64,000 nucleotides of DNA from Chitinophagales bacterium (GCA_020636535.1 JACJXT010000011.1:1550001-1614000), one strand, 5' to 3'. Shown: positions 27,814-37,002, counted from the first letter of the stretch. Notes: generated by a model not told the origin, from the letters alone. Numbers and translations: made by a program.

Positions 27814-28755
27814 ATGAATAAAATCTTTACACTCTTCTTTTGTTTGATACTAACTTCTTTATCATTTGCAACAAGCAATATAATAAAAGGTTATATTAAA
27901 GATACAGATACAAAAAAAGCTATAGCTAATGTTACTATAGAACTTGATTTTAGTGGACAACAATATTTTGCACTTACAGATTCTAATGGTTTTTACCAAA
28001 TAGAAACTACAGTTCAATATATAGACGACAATTATCCAATTAGAGTAAGTCATAAAGATTACTACGAATTAATTGGATTTATAAAAGTAGCTGCAGTTAC
28101 CAATCGTAGTTTTTCATTAAAAAGTAAAACGGTAATTGAAGAAAAAATACTAGATACTATGCCTATTGCCATAGTAAAGGAAGAAGCGTTAGAAGGTTTT
28201 GCAGATAATAACTGGGTAATGCTACTCGATGTTTCTTCATCGATGAATGAAACCAACAAAATGCCGTTTTTAAAATCTGGTTTAAAAGATATTGTTAATC
28301 TATTTAGAAAAGAAGACAAAGTAGCCATACTTACATTCTCTACAGCTACTAAAGAAATATTGCCATCTACTACAGGAACAGAGAAAACTAAAATTCTAAA
28401 TGCAATAGACAATATAAAAGTAGGCGGACAATCGCAAGGTGCTAGTGCTTTTGATAATGCATTTCAAACAGCCAAACAAAATTACATTAATGGTGGAAGT
28501 AACAGAATTATTATTTGTACTGATGGCATGTTTACTTCAGGAAAAAAAGAATATGCCAATATATTAAAAGTCATTAACAAATATTTACAAGACGATATAC
28601 ACTGTTCTATATTTTTATTTGGAGAACCAACACCATATGTGCAATCCAATATAGAACAATTAGCAATAGCAGGTGGTGGTAACTTTGCCATTATTAACTC
28701 AACCGAAACAGCTAAAACAGCATTCTTAAAAGAAGCCAAAGCAGTGAAAAAGTAA
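27814..28755 (+). CDS. Secreted protein with carboxypeptidase-regulatory-like and VWA domains
   Basis: About 313 residues. A signal peptide (FTLFFCLILTSLSFA) is followed by a beta-sandwich of the carboxypeptidase-regulatory/CNA-B type at about 20-105 (IIKGYIKDTDTKKAIANVTI). From about 132 there is a von Willebrand A domain with a complete MIDAS start, LLDVSSSMNE, and a later TDGMFTSG loop. The frame extends to 27778, but those 12 residues disrupt the signal peptide, so 27814 is the likely start. It probably acts in the envelope in protein binding; the partner is unknown. Confidence 0.82.
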   Translation: MNKIFTLFFCLILTSLSFATSNIIKGYIKDTDTKKAIANVTIELDFSGQQYFALTDSNGFYQIETTVQYIDDNYPIRVSHKDYYELIGFIKVAAVTNRSFSLKSKTVIEEKILDTMPIAIVKEEALEGFADNNWVMLLDVSSSMNETNKMPFLKSGLKDIVNLFRKEDKVAILTFSTATKEILPSTTGTEKTKILNAIDNIKVGGQSQGASAFDNAFQTAKQNYINGGSNRIIICTDGMFTSGKKEYANILKVINKYLQDDIHCSIFLFGEPTPYVQSNIEQLAIAGGGNFAIINSTETAKTAFLKEAKAVKK

Positions 28756-28757
28756 TC

Positions 28758-29804
28758 TTACTGCTTAGCAGCTAATGCATTTGGATATAAATCTGGTTGC
28801 AAAGAATCTTCGTAGTAAAATTGGTGTGCATACATTCTATATTGTGCTACTGGACCATCGCCTTTGGCTAATAATGGTGGATCTATATATATCTTGTTTT
28901 GCCAAATTTTAAAATCCTGACTCACATCATGACAATAACCTTTAAAGGTATTTTTATGTATAATTTTTGTAACTAATGGCTTAGGTAAAAGAGATAATAG
29001 TGGCGTTATTTTACTTGGATGAGCTATATTTTTTATAGCAGCACCAATGCGTAATTTTATTTTTCCTGCTGCAGTTGGTGTAGACAAAACCAAATGTCTG
29101 GTTTCTATTTCAAAAGGAGACACCATTGTTTGCACAAAAGAATAACCTAAACCATGAACATGAACATTAAACTCAGTTCTAATATCTGTTTGTTTAAACA
29201 AGAAATCGCCAATTCTAGTCATACCATATTTTGCTTGTAAATAAGGACCATTATGACTCATTTCGCTAATAGTCGCTACATCTTTATAACCATGCACTAT
29301 TCCAAAATGTCCAATATCAACACTATTTTCAGAAGTCTCTTGTGGATGAGAGTTTAAATCATATTCAGCAAACAAAAAATCTGTCCAACCATTCATAGCA
29401 ATTGTTGGTGTTTCAAAACTTGGAGCATTGCCTTTTTCATCAAACCATGCTAAAATCAAATTATTTTTTTCATCAGATGGAAATATAGGCAATTTTAACT
29501 TAGAAGATGGTTTGCTATCATAACCAGTTTTAGTACAATTTCCTTCGTGATTAAAACAAAAATGATGAAACGGACATTTAATCGTTTCGCCTTCTACAGT
29601 TCCACCATAACCAAAATGTCCACCCATATGCGGACAATATGCTTCTGCAACAACAGCTTTTCCGCTTTCTGTTCTATAAATTACAATTTCTTTTCCTACA
29701 AATTGTCTAGTAATAATTTCACCTTGCTTTAATTCCTCGCTTAATGCTACCACATACCAACCATTCGGAAATGGTTTTAATGGTATTTTCTTATAAACAG
29801 CCAT
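28758..29804 (-). CDS. Rieske non-heme iron oxygenase
   Basis: A 348-residue Rieske oxygenase. The [2Fe-2S] ligands are Cys57/His59 (CPHMGGH) and Cys77/His80 (CPFHH). The catalytic iron site is seen in ENSVDIGHFGIVHGY near 157-171, which supplies the Asp/His residues. The layout (N-terminal Rieske, then a catalytic domain) resembles KshA and the Neverland/DAF-36 cholesterol desaturases more than ring dioxygenases. The substrate is unknown; no reductase or degradation genes are nearby. It converges on the VWA gene with a 2-bp gap. Confidence 0.87.
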   Translation of the reverse strand: MAVYKKIPLKPFPNGWYVVALSEELKQGEIITRQFVGKEIVIYRTESGKAVVAEAYCPHMGGHFGYGGTVEGETIKCPFHHFCFNHEGNCTKTGYDSKPSSKLKLPIFPSDEKNNLILAWFDEKGNAPSFETPTIAMNGWTDFLFAEYDLNSHPQETSENSVDIGHFGIVHGYKDVATISEMSHNGPYLQAKYGMTRIGDFLFKQTDIRTEFNVHVHGLGYSFVQTMVSPFEIETRHLVLSTPTAAGKIKLRIGAAIKNIAHPSKITPLLSLLPKPLVTKIIHKNTFKGYCHDVSQDFKIWQNKIYIDPPLLAKGDGPVAQYRMYAHQFYYEDSLQPDLYPNALAAKQ

Positions 29805-29944
29805 AGTTTTATTTTTTAGTTAATAGCTAGTTTTGCAAGTATATAAAATATTGGTCTAATAAATAAACAATCTATTTTACCAGTTTGTTATTTAGAACAT
29901 TTTCTGCTAAATGATTTGAGTTGATATAATATACAAACTAACTA

Positions 29945-30415
29945 TCAATCATTATGATATGGAAAGTTATGGATAATGCTATATGCTCTATATAGTTGTT
30001 CTAGAAAAATAACTCTTGCCAATTGGTGAGAAAAGGTCATATTCGATAAAGAAAGCAATGCATTAGCTTTTTGTTTTAAAGTGTCATCAAATCCAAAAGC
30101 ACCACCAATAATAAAAACGAGTCTTTTTATACTGCCAATATTTTGTTTATTCACTATAAACTCAGCAAATTGTCTACTATTATATTGCTTGCCATGTTCA
30201 TCTAATAACACAATATAATCATCTACTTTAATCTGATAAATAAATTGTTCTGCTTCCTTTTGTTTTAAAACTGTTGCATCTTTTACAGATTTTACATCAT
30301 TAAATAATCGATGCTCTACTTTAGTAAAATAGTTTACTTTTTTCAAATAAGTTTGTACACCAGCTTCAATAAATTTCTCATTGTGCTTACCAATCCACCA
30401 AATTTCTACTTTCAT
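29945..30415 (-). CDS. rlmH: 23S rRNA (pseudouridine1915-N3)-methyltransferase
   Basis: A 156-residue SPOUT-class enzyme that methylates pseudouridine 1915 in helix 69 of 23S rRNA. The N-terminal EIWWIGK, the LLDEHGKQYNSRQFAEFI segment, the SAM-binding FIIGGAFGFDD, and the C-terminal MTFSHQLARVIFLEQLYRAY region are diagnostic. The length is normal. It stands alone on the minus strand. Confidence 0.96.
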   Translation of the reverse strand: MKVEIWWIGKHNEKFIEAGVQTYLKKVNYFTKVEHRLFNDVKSVKDATVLKQKEAEQFIYQIKVDDYIVLLDEHGKQYNSRQFAEFIVNKQNIGSIKRLVFIIGGAFGFDDTLKQKANALLSLSNMTFSHQLARVIFLEQLYRAYSIIHNFPYHND

Positions 30416-30478
30416 AAATTATCAACAAAGTTAATTATTTTCAAAAAAAATAATATCTTGTAACAATTATCAAAAACT

Positions 30479-30943
30479 ATGTCGCCATTACTTATTGTTA
30501 TAGCTATTTTATTATTTGGAACACTTTTATTTATTGCAGAAGTTTTTTTGATGCCAAGTTTTATATTAGGAAAAATTGGTTTTGTAGTAACAATAGTAGG
30601 TTTGGCATTTGCTTTTTATGAATTAGGAATTTTATACGGAAGCATTTGTGTTATTGCAGCAATTGTTATAAATGGTGTGTTGCTATACATTGGTGCCGAT
30701 AGAATTTCTGAAAGTAAGATGGCAGTACAGACTGTAGTAGATGGTAAGGTAAACGAGTTTGTTGATTTTGGATTGAAAGTAGGCGATATTGGAATAACGC
30801 TTACCGACTTAAGACCAGAAGGAAAAGCAATATTTGGAGACAATAGAGTAAGTGTATGGTCGTTTAATGAATTTATTAGTGCAGATAAAAATATAAATAT
30901 AGTTCAAATAAAAGACAATAAAATTTTTGTAAAAGAAGCTTAA
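30479..30943 (+). CDS. NfeD-like membrane protein
   Basis: A 154-residue protein with two or three hydrophobic helices in the first 75 residues and a C-terminal OB-fold domain (about 85-150; VGDIGITLTDLRPEGKAIFGDNR). This is the short NfeD form that accompanies SPFH/flotillin proteins. It is 11 bp upstream of a truncated FloA paralogue and in the same unit as full-length floA, its expected partner in membrane microdomains. Confidence 0.87.
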   Translation: MSPLLIVIAILLFGTLLFIAEVFLMPSFILGKIGFVVTIVGLAFAFYELGILYGSICVIAAIVINGVLLYIGADRISESKMAVQTVVDGKVNEFVDFGLKVGDIGITLTDLRPEGKAIFGDNRVSVWSFNEFISADKNINIVQIKDNKIFVKEA

Positions 30944-30954
30944 ATTTTCATGTT

Positions 30955-31353
30955 ATGGATAAAACAACAATTTGGGCAATAATTTTATTAGTATTAATAA
31001 TTTTTTTAGTAAGGAAGTTAATGCCTTATATTAGTATATGGCTTTCTGCAAAATTATCTGAAGTTAATATTGACTTTTTGCAACTACTCTTTATGAGATT
31101 GAGAAATGTACCACCAAAGATAATAGTAGACAGTATGATTACAGCACACAAAGCTGGAATTCCTGTAAATAGAGATGAACTAGAAGCGCACTATTTAGCT
31201 GGTGGTAATGTTACAGATGTAGTAAGAGCTTTAATTTATGCAAAAAGAGCAAATATTCCTCTAGAGTTTAAAGAAGCTACTACGATAGATTTAAAAGATG
31301 GAGATATTTTAACTTATGTAGAAAAATTAATTTTAAGTAAAAAACAAATATAA
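30955..31353 (+). CDS. Truncated FloA paralogue (N-terminal part only)
   Basis: A 132-residue protein that matches only the N-terminal third of FloA encoded next door: a membrane helix (about 5-30), then the conserved region with LRNVPPKIIVDSMITAHKAG and NRDELEAHYLAGG. It stops where the SPFH core would begin. A 68-bp stretch (31126-31193) is identical to 31538-31605 in floA, which points to a fairly recent partial duplication or gene conversion. It has its own start and stop and lies in the nfeD-floA unit, so it may be expressed, perhaps as an anchor that mixes into the FloA assembly. Confidence 0.75.
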   Translation: MDKTTIWAIILLVLIIFLVRKLMPYISIWLSAKLSEVNIDFLQLLFMRLRNVPPKIIVDSMITAHKAGIPVNRDELEAHYLAGGNVTDVVRALIYAKRANIPLEFKEATTIDLKDGDILTYVEKLILSKKQI

Positions 31354-31363
31354 ATATTTAATT

Positions 31364-32350
31364 ATGACAACTTTAATGACCGTTTTGGCAATTATTCTAG
31401 TGGTATTCGTAATTATTTTTGTAATGCTGTTTATGCGTTACATTAGTATGTGGATTTCCGCAAAACTTTCTAATGTAAATATTGGATTTTTTCAACTCTT
31501 CTTTATGCAGTTGAGAAATGTGCCACCAAGAATAATCGTAGACAGTATGATTACAGCACACAAAGCTGGAATTCCTGTAAATAGAGATGAACTAGAAGCG
31601 CACTACTTAGCTGGTGGTAGAGTAAGTAATGTAGTAAAAGCACTAATTTCTGCCGATAAAGCAAACATTCCACTCAACTTTAAAGAAGCTACCGCAATAG
31701 ATTTAGCTGGTAGAGATGTGTTTGAAGCAGTGCAGTTATCTGTAAATCCAAAAGTAATTGAATCACCACCAGTAACTGCAGTAGCCAAAGATGGTATTCA
31801 GCTAATTGCAAAAGCAAGAGTAACAGTAAGAGCAAATATTCGTCAGCTAGTTGGTGGTGCAGGAGAGGAAACCATTTTAGCAAGAGTTGGTGAAGGTATT
31901 GTTACGAGTATTGGTAGCTCTGTAGACCATAAGCAAGTACTAGAAAATCCAGATTCTATTTCTAAAGTAGTACTTAATAAAGGTTTGGATAGTGGAACAG
32001 CTTTCGAAATCTTATCTATTGATATTGCAGATATTGATATAGGTAAGAATATTGGAGCTATCTTACAAATGGATCAAGCTAATGCAGATAAAAATGTATC
32101 ACAAGCAAAAGCAGAAGAAAGAAGAGCAATGGCAATTGCACAAGAGCATGAAATGAAAGCGAAAGCACAAGAAGCAAGAGCCAAAGTAATTTTAGCAGAA
32201 GCAGATATTCCATTGGCTATTGCAGAAGCATTTAGAAGTGGTAATTTAGGGATAATGGATTATTACAAACTTCAGAATATACAAGCAGATACTAAAATGC
32301 GAGATAATATTGCAGGCGAAGACGACAAACCAGACAATACGAAGAAATAG
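31364..32350 (+). CDS. floA: Flotillin-like protein FloA (SPFH domain)
   Basis: A 328-residue FloA (YqfA). A hydrophobic N-terminal segment (about 5-30) anchors it to the membrane; the SPFH-like domain covers about 120-225 (QLIAKARVTVRANI, then RVGEGIVTSIGSS). A charged helical region rich in Ala, Glu and Lys follows (AKAEERRAMAIAQEHEMKAK). The length is normal. FloA organises lipid-raft-like zones and works with NfeD proteins, encoded two genes upstream. A terminator follows. Confidence 0.93.
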   Translation: MTTLMTVLAIILVVFVIIFVMLFMRYISMWISAKLSNVNIGFFQLFFMQLRNVPPRIIVDSMITAHKAGIPVNRDELEAHYLAGGRVSNVVKALISADKANIPLNFKEATAIDLAGRDVFEAVQLSVNPKVIESPPVTAVAKDGIQLIAKARVTVRANIRQLVGGAGEETILARVGEGIVTSIGSSVDHKQVLENPDSISKVVLNKGLDSGTAFEILSIDIADIDIGKNIGAILQMDQANADKNVSQAKAEERRAMAIAQEHEMKAKAQEARAKVILAEADIPLAIAEAFRSGNLGIMDYYKLQNIQADTKMRDNIAGEDDKPDNTKK

Positions 32351-32369
32351 TTAAATGACTCAAAAATTA

Positions 32370-32397
32370 AACAGCATCTTTTAGGTGCTGTTTTTTT
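32370..32397 (+). terminator. Rho-independent terminator after floA
   Basis: AACAGCATC (32370-32378) pairs with GGTGCTGTT (32384-32392), with one G-U pair and a 5-base loop, ending in seven T. It closes the nfeD-floA unit. Confidence 0.85.
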
Positions 32398-32435
32398 ATG
32401 ATTAAGATAATCTTGTAAAAAAATATTTATATACC

Positions 32436-32466
32436 TTGATATATTAAAACCACCAAAATACATTTG
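32436..32466 (+). promoter_or_regulatory. Bacteroidota-type promoter for the surface protein gene
   Basis: TTG (32436-32438) and TACATTTG (32459-32466) are 20 bp apart. Transcription would begin about 40 bases before the TTG start codon of the T9SS client gene. Confidence 0.65.
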
Positions 32467-32511
32467 CAAGTATAAAAAAATACAGTATATTTATACAGCA
32501 AAACTAATGCT

Positions 32512-35364
32512 TTGAAAAAATACCTTTTAATACTACTCTTCCTTTGGCAATTCACTTCTCTTGCAGATAATTGTATTCCAAGCTTCACTACCATTACTAT
32601 AACCAGACAATCTGAATTAGATTCTTTTCCAATTAATTATCCAAATTGTACAAGAGTTGAAGGTACTTTGAATATTAGAGGAAGTGATATTGTCAACTTA
32701 AATGGATTGAATAACTTAACTTATATTTATGGATTAGGTATTACTAATGCAAGTATTCAGAACTTAACAGGTTTAGATAATATAGATACTTTAGTAAGTA
32801 TAAAAATTAATGATTGTCAAAATTTTATCTCATTTTTAGGACTTGAAGGTCTATTAAATTCTTCAAGCATTAGTGTTTATAATTGTGATAAATTAATTCA
32901 TTTCAATATTTTATTTAATAGTATTAAAAATTTGACAACATTAAAAGTGAGTGATTGCGATTTATTTGTGAATTTTAAAGGATTAGACTCATTGACCTCC
33001 GTTATATATTTAGATATAGGAGGTAACGAAGGTTTAATCAACTTTGAAGGATTAGAAAGTCTAATATGGGCAGATAATTTTAGTGTCAGATATAATAAGT
33101 CTTTGATTAGCTTTTATGGATTAAAACAATTTAAGAAAGTATCTACTTCATTTAGTATTGATGAAAATGATGCTTTAATGGATTTTATTGGCTTGGATAG
33201 TATAAATTATATATGGTCATTAAATATTAAAGGCAATGATAATATAGTTAATCTAAATGGACTTCAATCTCTAAGATATTTAAATAACTTACATGTAAAT
33301 TATAATAAAAAAATAAAAAATTTTATAGGTTTGGATTCTATCACTAAATTATATCAATCTTGTTATATTGGATATAATGATAATTTACAAAACTTTATTG
33401 GCTTACATAATATTAAGAGTTTTCCTTTTCTAAATATTAATAATAATAATAAGCTGTCAAATCTTTTCGGACTTAGTAGTGTTGAGTATACTTATGGACT
33501 ATCTATACATAATAATGATAACTTAGTTAGTTTAGTAGGGATAGAAAGTTTAAAAGAAGCATATTCTTTAGTTCAAATTACTCATAATGATAAATTAAAA
33601 ATACTAAAAGGATTACAGAATTTAAAAAAAATTAATGATTTAAATATATCTAATAATAGTTGTTTAGCAACTATACAACACCTAAATAATTCCTTAAAAA
33701 CAGATGGTGATTTATACATCCAAGGCAACCCAAACTTAAACTGTTGTAAAGTGGTAGATAATATACTACAAAACAATCCAAATATTACAGTCAATATTAG
33801 CAACAATGCACCAGATTGTAGTAGTTTAACAGCTATACAAAATGCACCTAATAATTGCGTACCAAATCTCAACTACTGTTGTTATAATCAATTCGTAACA
33901 CAATACGATACTATTTGCAAAGGTGATACTTACATTTTACCAAGCGGAAAAGTGGTTAGAACTACAGGAACTTATCAAGATACTTTTCCTATTGGCAACT
34001 GCGATAGCTTTATTACTACTTATCTTACTGTAGTACAAGGTGCTTTAACACAAAAAACTATTTCATTATGCACTGGAGATGCATTTGTACTCAGCAACGG
34101 ACAAGCTATTACTACTAATGGTATTTATAATGACACTATTTGGCATTTTAACAACTGTGATAGTATTGTACAGTATCAAATTTCGTTTGGCAATGCTATC
34201 AATCCCAATCCAATAAATATTTCTATTTGTCATGGAAGTGACTATACACTACACAATGGTCAAGTTGTTACTACAGCAGGAAATTATCAAGACACCATAA
34301 AAAATGGCAGTGTAAAAGGTTGCGATAGTATTTTTACTATTCAACTAAGCATACAACCAATTATTCAACAAACAGTTAATGCTACTATTTGTAGTGGAAC
34401 TTCCTACAAATTACCAAACGGGAATACTACAAACATAGCAGGTATCTACTACGATACAGTCAAAACATTACTAGCATGCGATAGTTTAGTGATTACGAAT
34501 CTAAGTGTGGTTGGCTTACAAACTAAATCGCAAAATATTAGTTTATGTCAAGGTCAAACACTTAAAATTAATAATAATATATATAACACTTCAGGTCAAT
34601 ATATCGATACAATAAAAAGTATCAATGCTTGTGATACTGTGCTAACAACAAATCTAACTATAAATGCATATCCAATAGTTAATTTGGGTGCAGACAAAAC
34701 CATTTGTCAAGGCGATGTAATTACACTTAATGCAGGAAACAGTACATCTAACATTATTTGGAATACAGGAAGTACTAGTGCAACTATTCAAGTCAGTACT
34801 AAAGGAACTTACACTGTTAATGTTACGAGCAACAATTGTACTACAAAAGATACAATTAATATTGTGGTAGAAGATTTATTTTTTGTTGATTTAGGCAATG
34901 ACCAAGGATTGTGTCCAGAAAAACCAATTGAGTTAATTGTAAACCATAGCAATGCACAATACATTTGGCAAGATGGAAGTACCAATCAAAATTATATAGT
35001 AAACGATACAGGAATTTATCATGTTACGGTTACTACTAACTGTAATTCAAGTTCAGATACAGTAAATATATATTCAACTATCTGCGATTGCGAATTTCAA
35101 ATTCCAAATGCATTTACACCAAATAATGATGGCACTAACGATTTCTTTGGTGTAGTTAATGATTGTGGTAAAGTGAGCAACTTTCAATTACAAATTTTCA
35201 ATAGGTGGGGAGAGTTGCTGTTTGTTTCAAATGATGAGAAAGTAAAATGGAATGGCGATTATAAAAATCAAACACAACCAGTGGACGACTATGTTTTTAT
35301 TTTACAGTACATACAAAACAACAATAACTACTTTAAAAAAGGTACATTTTCTTTACTAAAATAA
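32512..35364 (+). CDS. Secreted leucine-rich/repeat protein with type-B T9SS sorting domain
   Basis: A 950-residue secreted protein. A signal peptide (LLILLFLWQFTSLA) is followed to about residue 440 by leucine-rich-like units with a recurring NFxGLDSI pattern. From about 455 to 730 there are four or five modules of about 65 residues with a CxGDxYxLxxG start and a CDS (Cys-Asp-Ser) end, rich in Thr and Gln. Two PKD-like stretches with DxTxCxGxxxxL starts come next, and from about 862 the IPNAFTPNNDGTNDFF domain typical of type-B T9SS clients. It is probably a cell-surface adhesin. The start is TTG: the only nearby ATG is out of frame and an in-frame stop lies just upstream. Confidence 0.87.
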   Translation: MKKYLLILLFLWQFTSLADNCIPSFTTITITRQSELDSFPINYPNCTRVEGTLNIRGSDIVNLNGLNNLTYIYGLGITNASIQNLTGLDNIDTLVSIKINDCQNFISFLGLEGLLNSSSISVYNCDKLIHFNILFNSIKNLTTLKVSDCDLFVNFKGLDSLTSVIYLDIGGNEGLINFEGLESLIWADNFSVRYNKSLISFYGLKQFKKVSTSFSIDENDALMDFIGLDSINYIWSLNIKGNDNIVNLNGLQSLRYLNNLHVNYNKKIKNFIGLDSITKLYQSCYIGYNDNLQNFIGLHNIKSFPFLNINNNNKLSNLFGLSSVEYTYGLSIHNNDNLVSLVGIESLKEAYSLVQITHNDKLKILKGLQNLKKINDLNISNNSCLATIQHLNNSLKTDGDLYIQGNPNLNCCKVVDNILQNNPNITVNISNNAPDCSSLTAIQNAPNNCVPNLNYCCYNQFVTQYDTICKGDTYILPSGKVVRTTGTYQDTFPIGNCDSFITTYLTVVQGALTQKTISLCTGDAFVLSNGQAITTNGIYNDTIWHFNNCDSIVQYQISFGNAINPNPINISICHGSDYTLHNGQVVTTAGNYQDTIKNGSVKGCDSIFTIQLSIQPIIQQTVNATICSGTSYKLPNGNTTNIAGIYYDTVKTLLACDSLVITNLSVVGLQTKSQNISLCQGQTLKINNNIYNTSGQYIDTIKSINACDTVLTTNLTINAYPIVNLGADKTICQGDVITLNAGNSTSNIIWNTGSTSATIQVSTKGTYTVNVTSNNCTTKDTINIVVEDLFFVDLGNDQGLCPEKPIELIVNHSNAQYIWQDGSTNQNYIVNDTGIYHVTVTTNCNSSSDTVNIYSTICDCEFQIPNAFTPNNDGTNDFFGVVNDCGKVSNFQLQIFNRWGELLFVSNDEKVKWNGDYKNQTQPVDDYVFILQYIQNNNNYFKKGTFSLLK

Positions 35365-35385
35365 CCATTCAACAAAGAAGTAATA

Positions 35386-35784
35386 ACATGAGTTTGTTTT
35401 TAAAACACCCAAAAATATTATAAGTATTTGATTTATATTTTACTAGTTGCATACATTAGTAACTTAATAAGTGCGTAGCACTTCAACCTTATTAGAAATA
35501 ATCCCAAATTACGCATTAGACTTTGTCATGAGAGAAAATTATACAAAATATTTACAAAGCACGGAATTTTTTTCACGGAAATGTAGTTTTAGCTACATTG
35601 AGTATAAAAAAATGAGTACTGAAGTAAATATAAAGTAGAATTTTTTCGGAATAAATTTCTAATGCGTAATTTGGGATAATAGGAAATTTATAAAATACAG
35701 CGTAGCTGTATCACCTTTAAGTTCTGTTTAAATAAAATTGTTGATAAACAGTATTTTATAATAACTCTTAAACCGAATTCAGGT
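35386..35784. mobile_element. MITE-like element, copy A, interrupted by a second element
   Basis: An element whose ends are an imperfect inverted repeat (ACATGAGTTTG at the left, GAATTCAGGT at the right), flanked by TAATA on both sides (35381-35385 and 35785-35789). It matches 39110-39322 over most of its length, including two hairpins with GTA loops (35469-35483 and 35696-35710). It carries no gene, and about 221 bp remain once the inner element at 35502-35676 is removed. It fills most of the 450-bp gap between the surface protein and kinase genes. Confidence 0.75.
35502..35676. mobile_element. Nested 175-bp MITE with 19-bp perfect inverted repeats
   Basis: The two ends are perfect inverted repeats: TCCCAAATTACGCATTAGA (35502-35520) and its complement (35658-35676). 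TAA directly flanks both sides (35499-35501 and 35677-35679), a likely 3-bp target duplication. Inside is one hairpin, AATGTAG/CTACATT (35580-35599), and no gene. Copy B at 39.1 kb lacks this segment, which shows insertion. The 3-bp TNA duplication is typical of some IS5-group elements, so an IS5-like transposase could move it; that is inference. Confidence 0.85.
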
Positions 35785-35814
35785 TAATACCTAATAACAA
35801 ATATCTATAGACAA

Positions 35815-36483
35815 CTAATCATTCAAAGGCAATTCGTCGAGTTTGTCTTCTCCTAGTTTTATGAAATTCATACCTAGTTTAAACTCTCTGTCAAACAGCT
35901 TTTTTAGTTGTTCGTAAGCAAAAATATTGTGTTTCCAATCAATGTTATTAACATCAACAATAACAAATTTATTTTCTGGATTTTGTTTAAAATAATCAAA
36001 GTACATGCGTTCTATTCTATTCAAATACACTTTAGAAATATTTTGCTCGTAAGGTCTGCCTCGCTTTTTAATATTCTTTAATAAATTATCAGTGTTGCAG
36101 TGCAAATAGAAAATAATATCTGGTTGTGGAATTTTTTGATATATTAAATTAAAAAACTGATGATATAATTTATATTCTTGTTTACTTAAATTAACCTTTG
36201 CAAACAACAAACATTTTTTTAGCATATAATCAGTAATGGTAAATTGCGAAAAAATATTTGGCAAACTAAACAATTGTGTTAATTGCTGATAGCGTTCTAT
36301 TAAAAACGACATTTCTAACTGCAAGGCATACTGACTTTGATTTTCGTAGAACTTACTTAAAAAAGGATTGTTGTCAAACGACTCTAAAATGAGTTGTCCG
36401 CCATACTCTTCCGACAACAAATGAGCAAGTGTTGTCTTTCCAGCACCAATATTTCCTTCAATCGTAATGTAGTTGTAAAGCAT
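35815..36483 (-). CDS. Deoxynucleoside kinase
   Basis: A 222-residue P-loop kinase of the deoxynucleoside kinase family (dGK/dAK/dCK type), which salvages deoxynucleosides to monophosphates. The P-loop GNIGAGKTT is at residues 10-18; an LQLEMSFLIERYQQL helix and the lid arginines in KKRGRPYEQNISKVYLNRI (near 135-153) follow. The specific base is not shown. Its start overlaps the folK stop by 1 bp (TAATG), so the two are translationally coupled. Confidence 0.88.
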   Translation of the reverse strand: MLYNYITIEGNIGAGKTTLAHLLSEEYGGQLILESFDNNPFLSKFYENQSQYALQLEMSFLIERYQQLTQLFSLPNIFSQFTITDYMLKKCLLFAKVNLSKQEYKLYHQFFNLIYQKIPQPDIIFYLHCNTDNLLKNIKKRGRPYEQNISKVYLNRIERMYFDYFKQNPENKFVIVDVNNIDWKHNIFAYEQLKKLFDREFKLGMNFIKLGEDKLDELPLND

Positions 36484-36974
36484 TATTGCTCAAAAATACT
36501 CACTTTCAATGTATCTTCACAATTAATCAGTATATCTTTAATCTTAACTTTTAGTATAGGATGTTCATAATCAGCCGCAATTTCATTTAAAGGAATTAAA
36601 GTAAATTGTCGCAAATGCATTCTTGGATGTGGAATTTGCAATTGTTTGGTCTGAAATACAATATCATTATATAATAAAATATCTATATCAATAACTCTGT
36701 TGGCTAATAAATTTTTGTGTTTTCTTCCTAATTGTTTTTCTATTTTTTTCAATCGATTTAATAATTGAAACGGACTCAAAAAAGTATCTATTACTACAAC
36801 TTGATTTAAATATTTTGGCTGATGCAATTTTCCCCAAGCTGCTGTTTCATATATTGAAGATGCTTGTTGAATAGTACCACATCGTGCTTGTATCAACTGA
36901 ATTGCTGCATTCAAATATAATTTTCTATTACCTAAATTGCTACCTAACAATAAAAATGCATGATTAATAATCAT
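36483..36974 (-). CDS. folK: HPPK, 6-hydroxymethyl-7,8-dihydropterin pyrophosphokinase
   Basis: A 163-residue FolK, which transfers pyrophosphate from ATP to hydroxymethyldihydropterin in folate synthesis. It has LLGSNLGNRKLYL at the start, the YETAAWG segment, the signature NRVIDIDILLYND near 111-123 with the two metal-binding Asp residues, and IPHPRMHLR. The length is normal. It is the first gene of a two-gene unit with the kinase and is divergent from sppA. Confidence 0.95.
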   Translation of the reverse strand: MIINHAFLLLGSNLGNRKLYLNAAIQLIQARCGTIQQASSIYETAAWGKLHQPKYLNQVVVIDTFLSPFQLLNRLKKIEKQLGRKHKNLLANRVIDIDILLYNDIVFQTKQLQIPHPRMHLRQFTLIPLNEIAADYEHPILKVKIKDILINCEDTLKVSIFEQ

Positions 36975-36994
36975 AATAATTCAATTATAACAAC

Positions 36995-37002
36995 TATTTT
37001 TG
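36995..37002 (+). promoter_or_regulatory. Promoter -7 element for sppA (TATTTTTG)
   Basis: A match to TAnnTTTG lies 26 bp before the sppA ATG, in the short divergent gap with folK. No TTG lies at the consensus spacing, so the upstream element is missing or weak. Confidence 0.45.
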
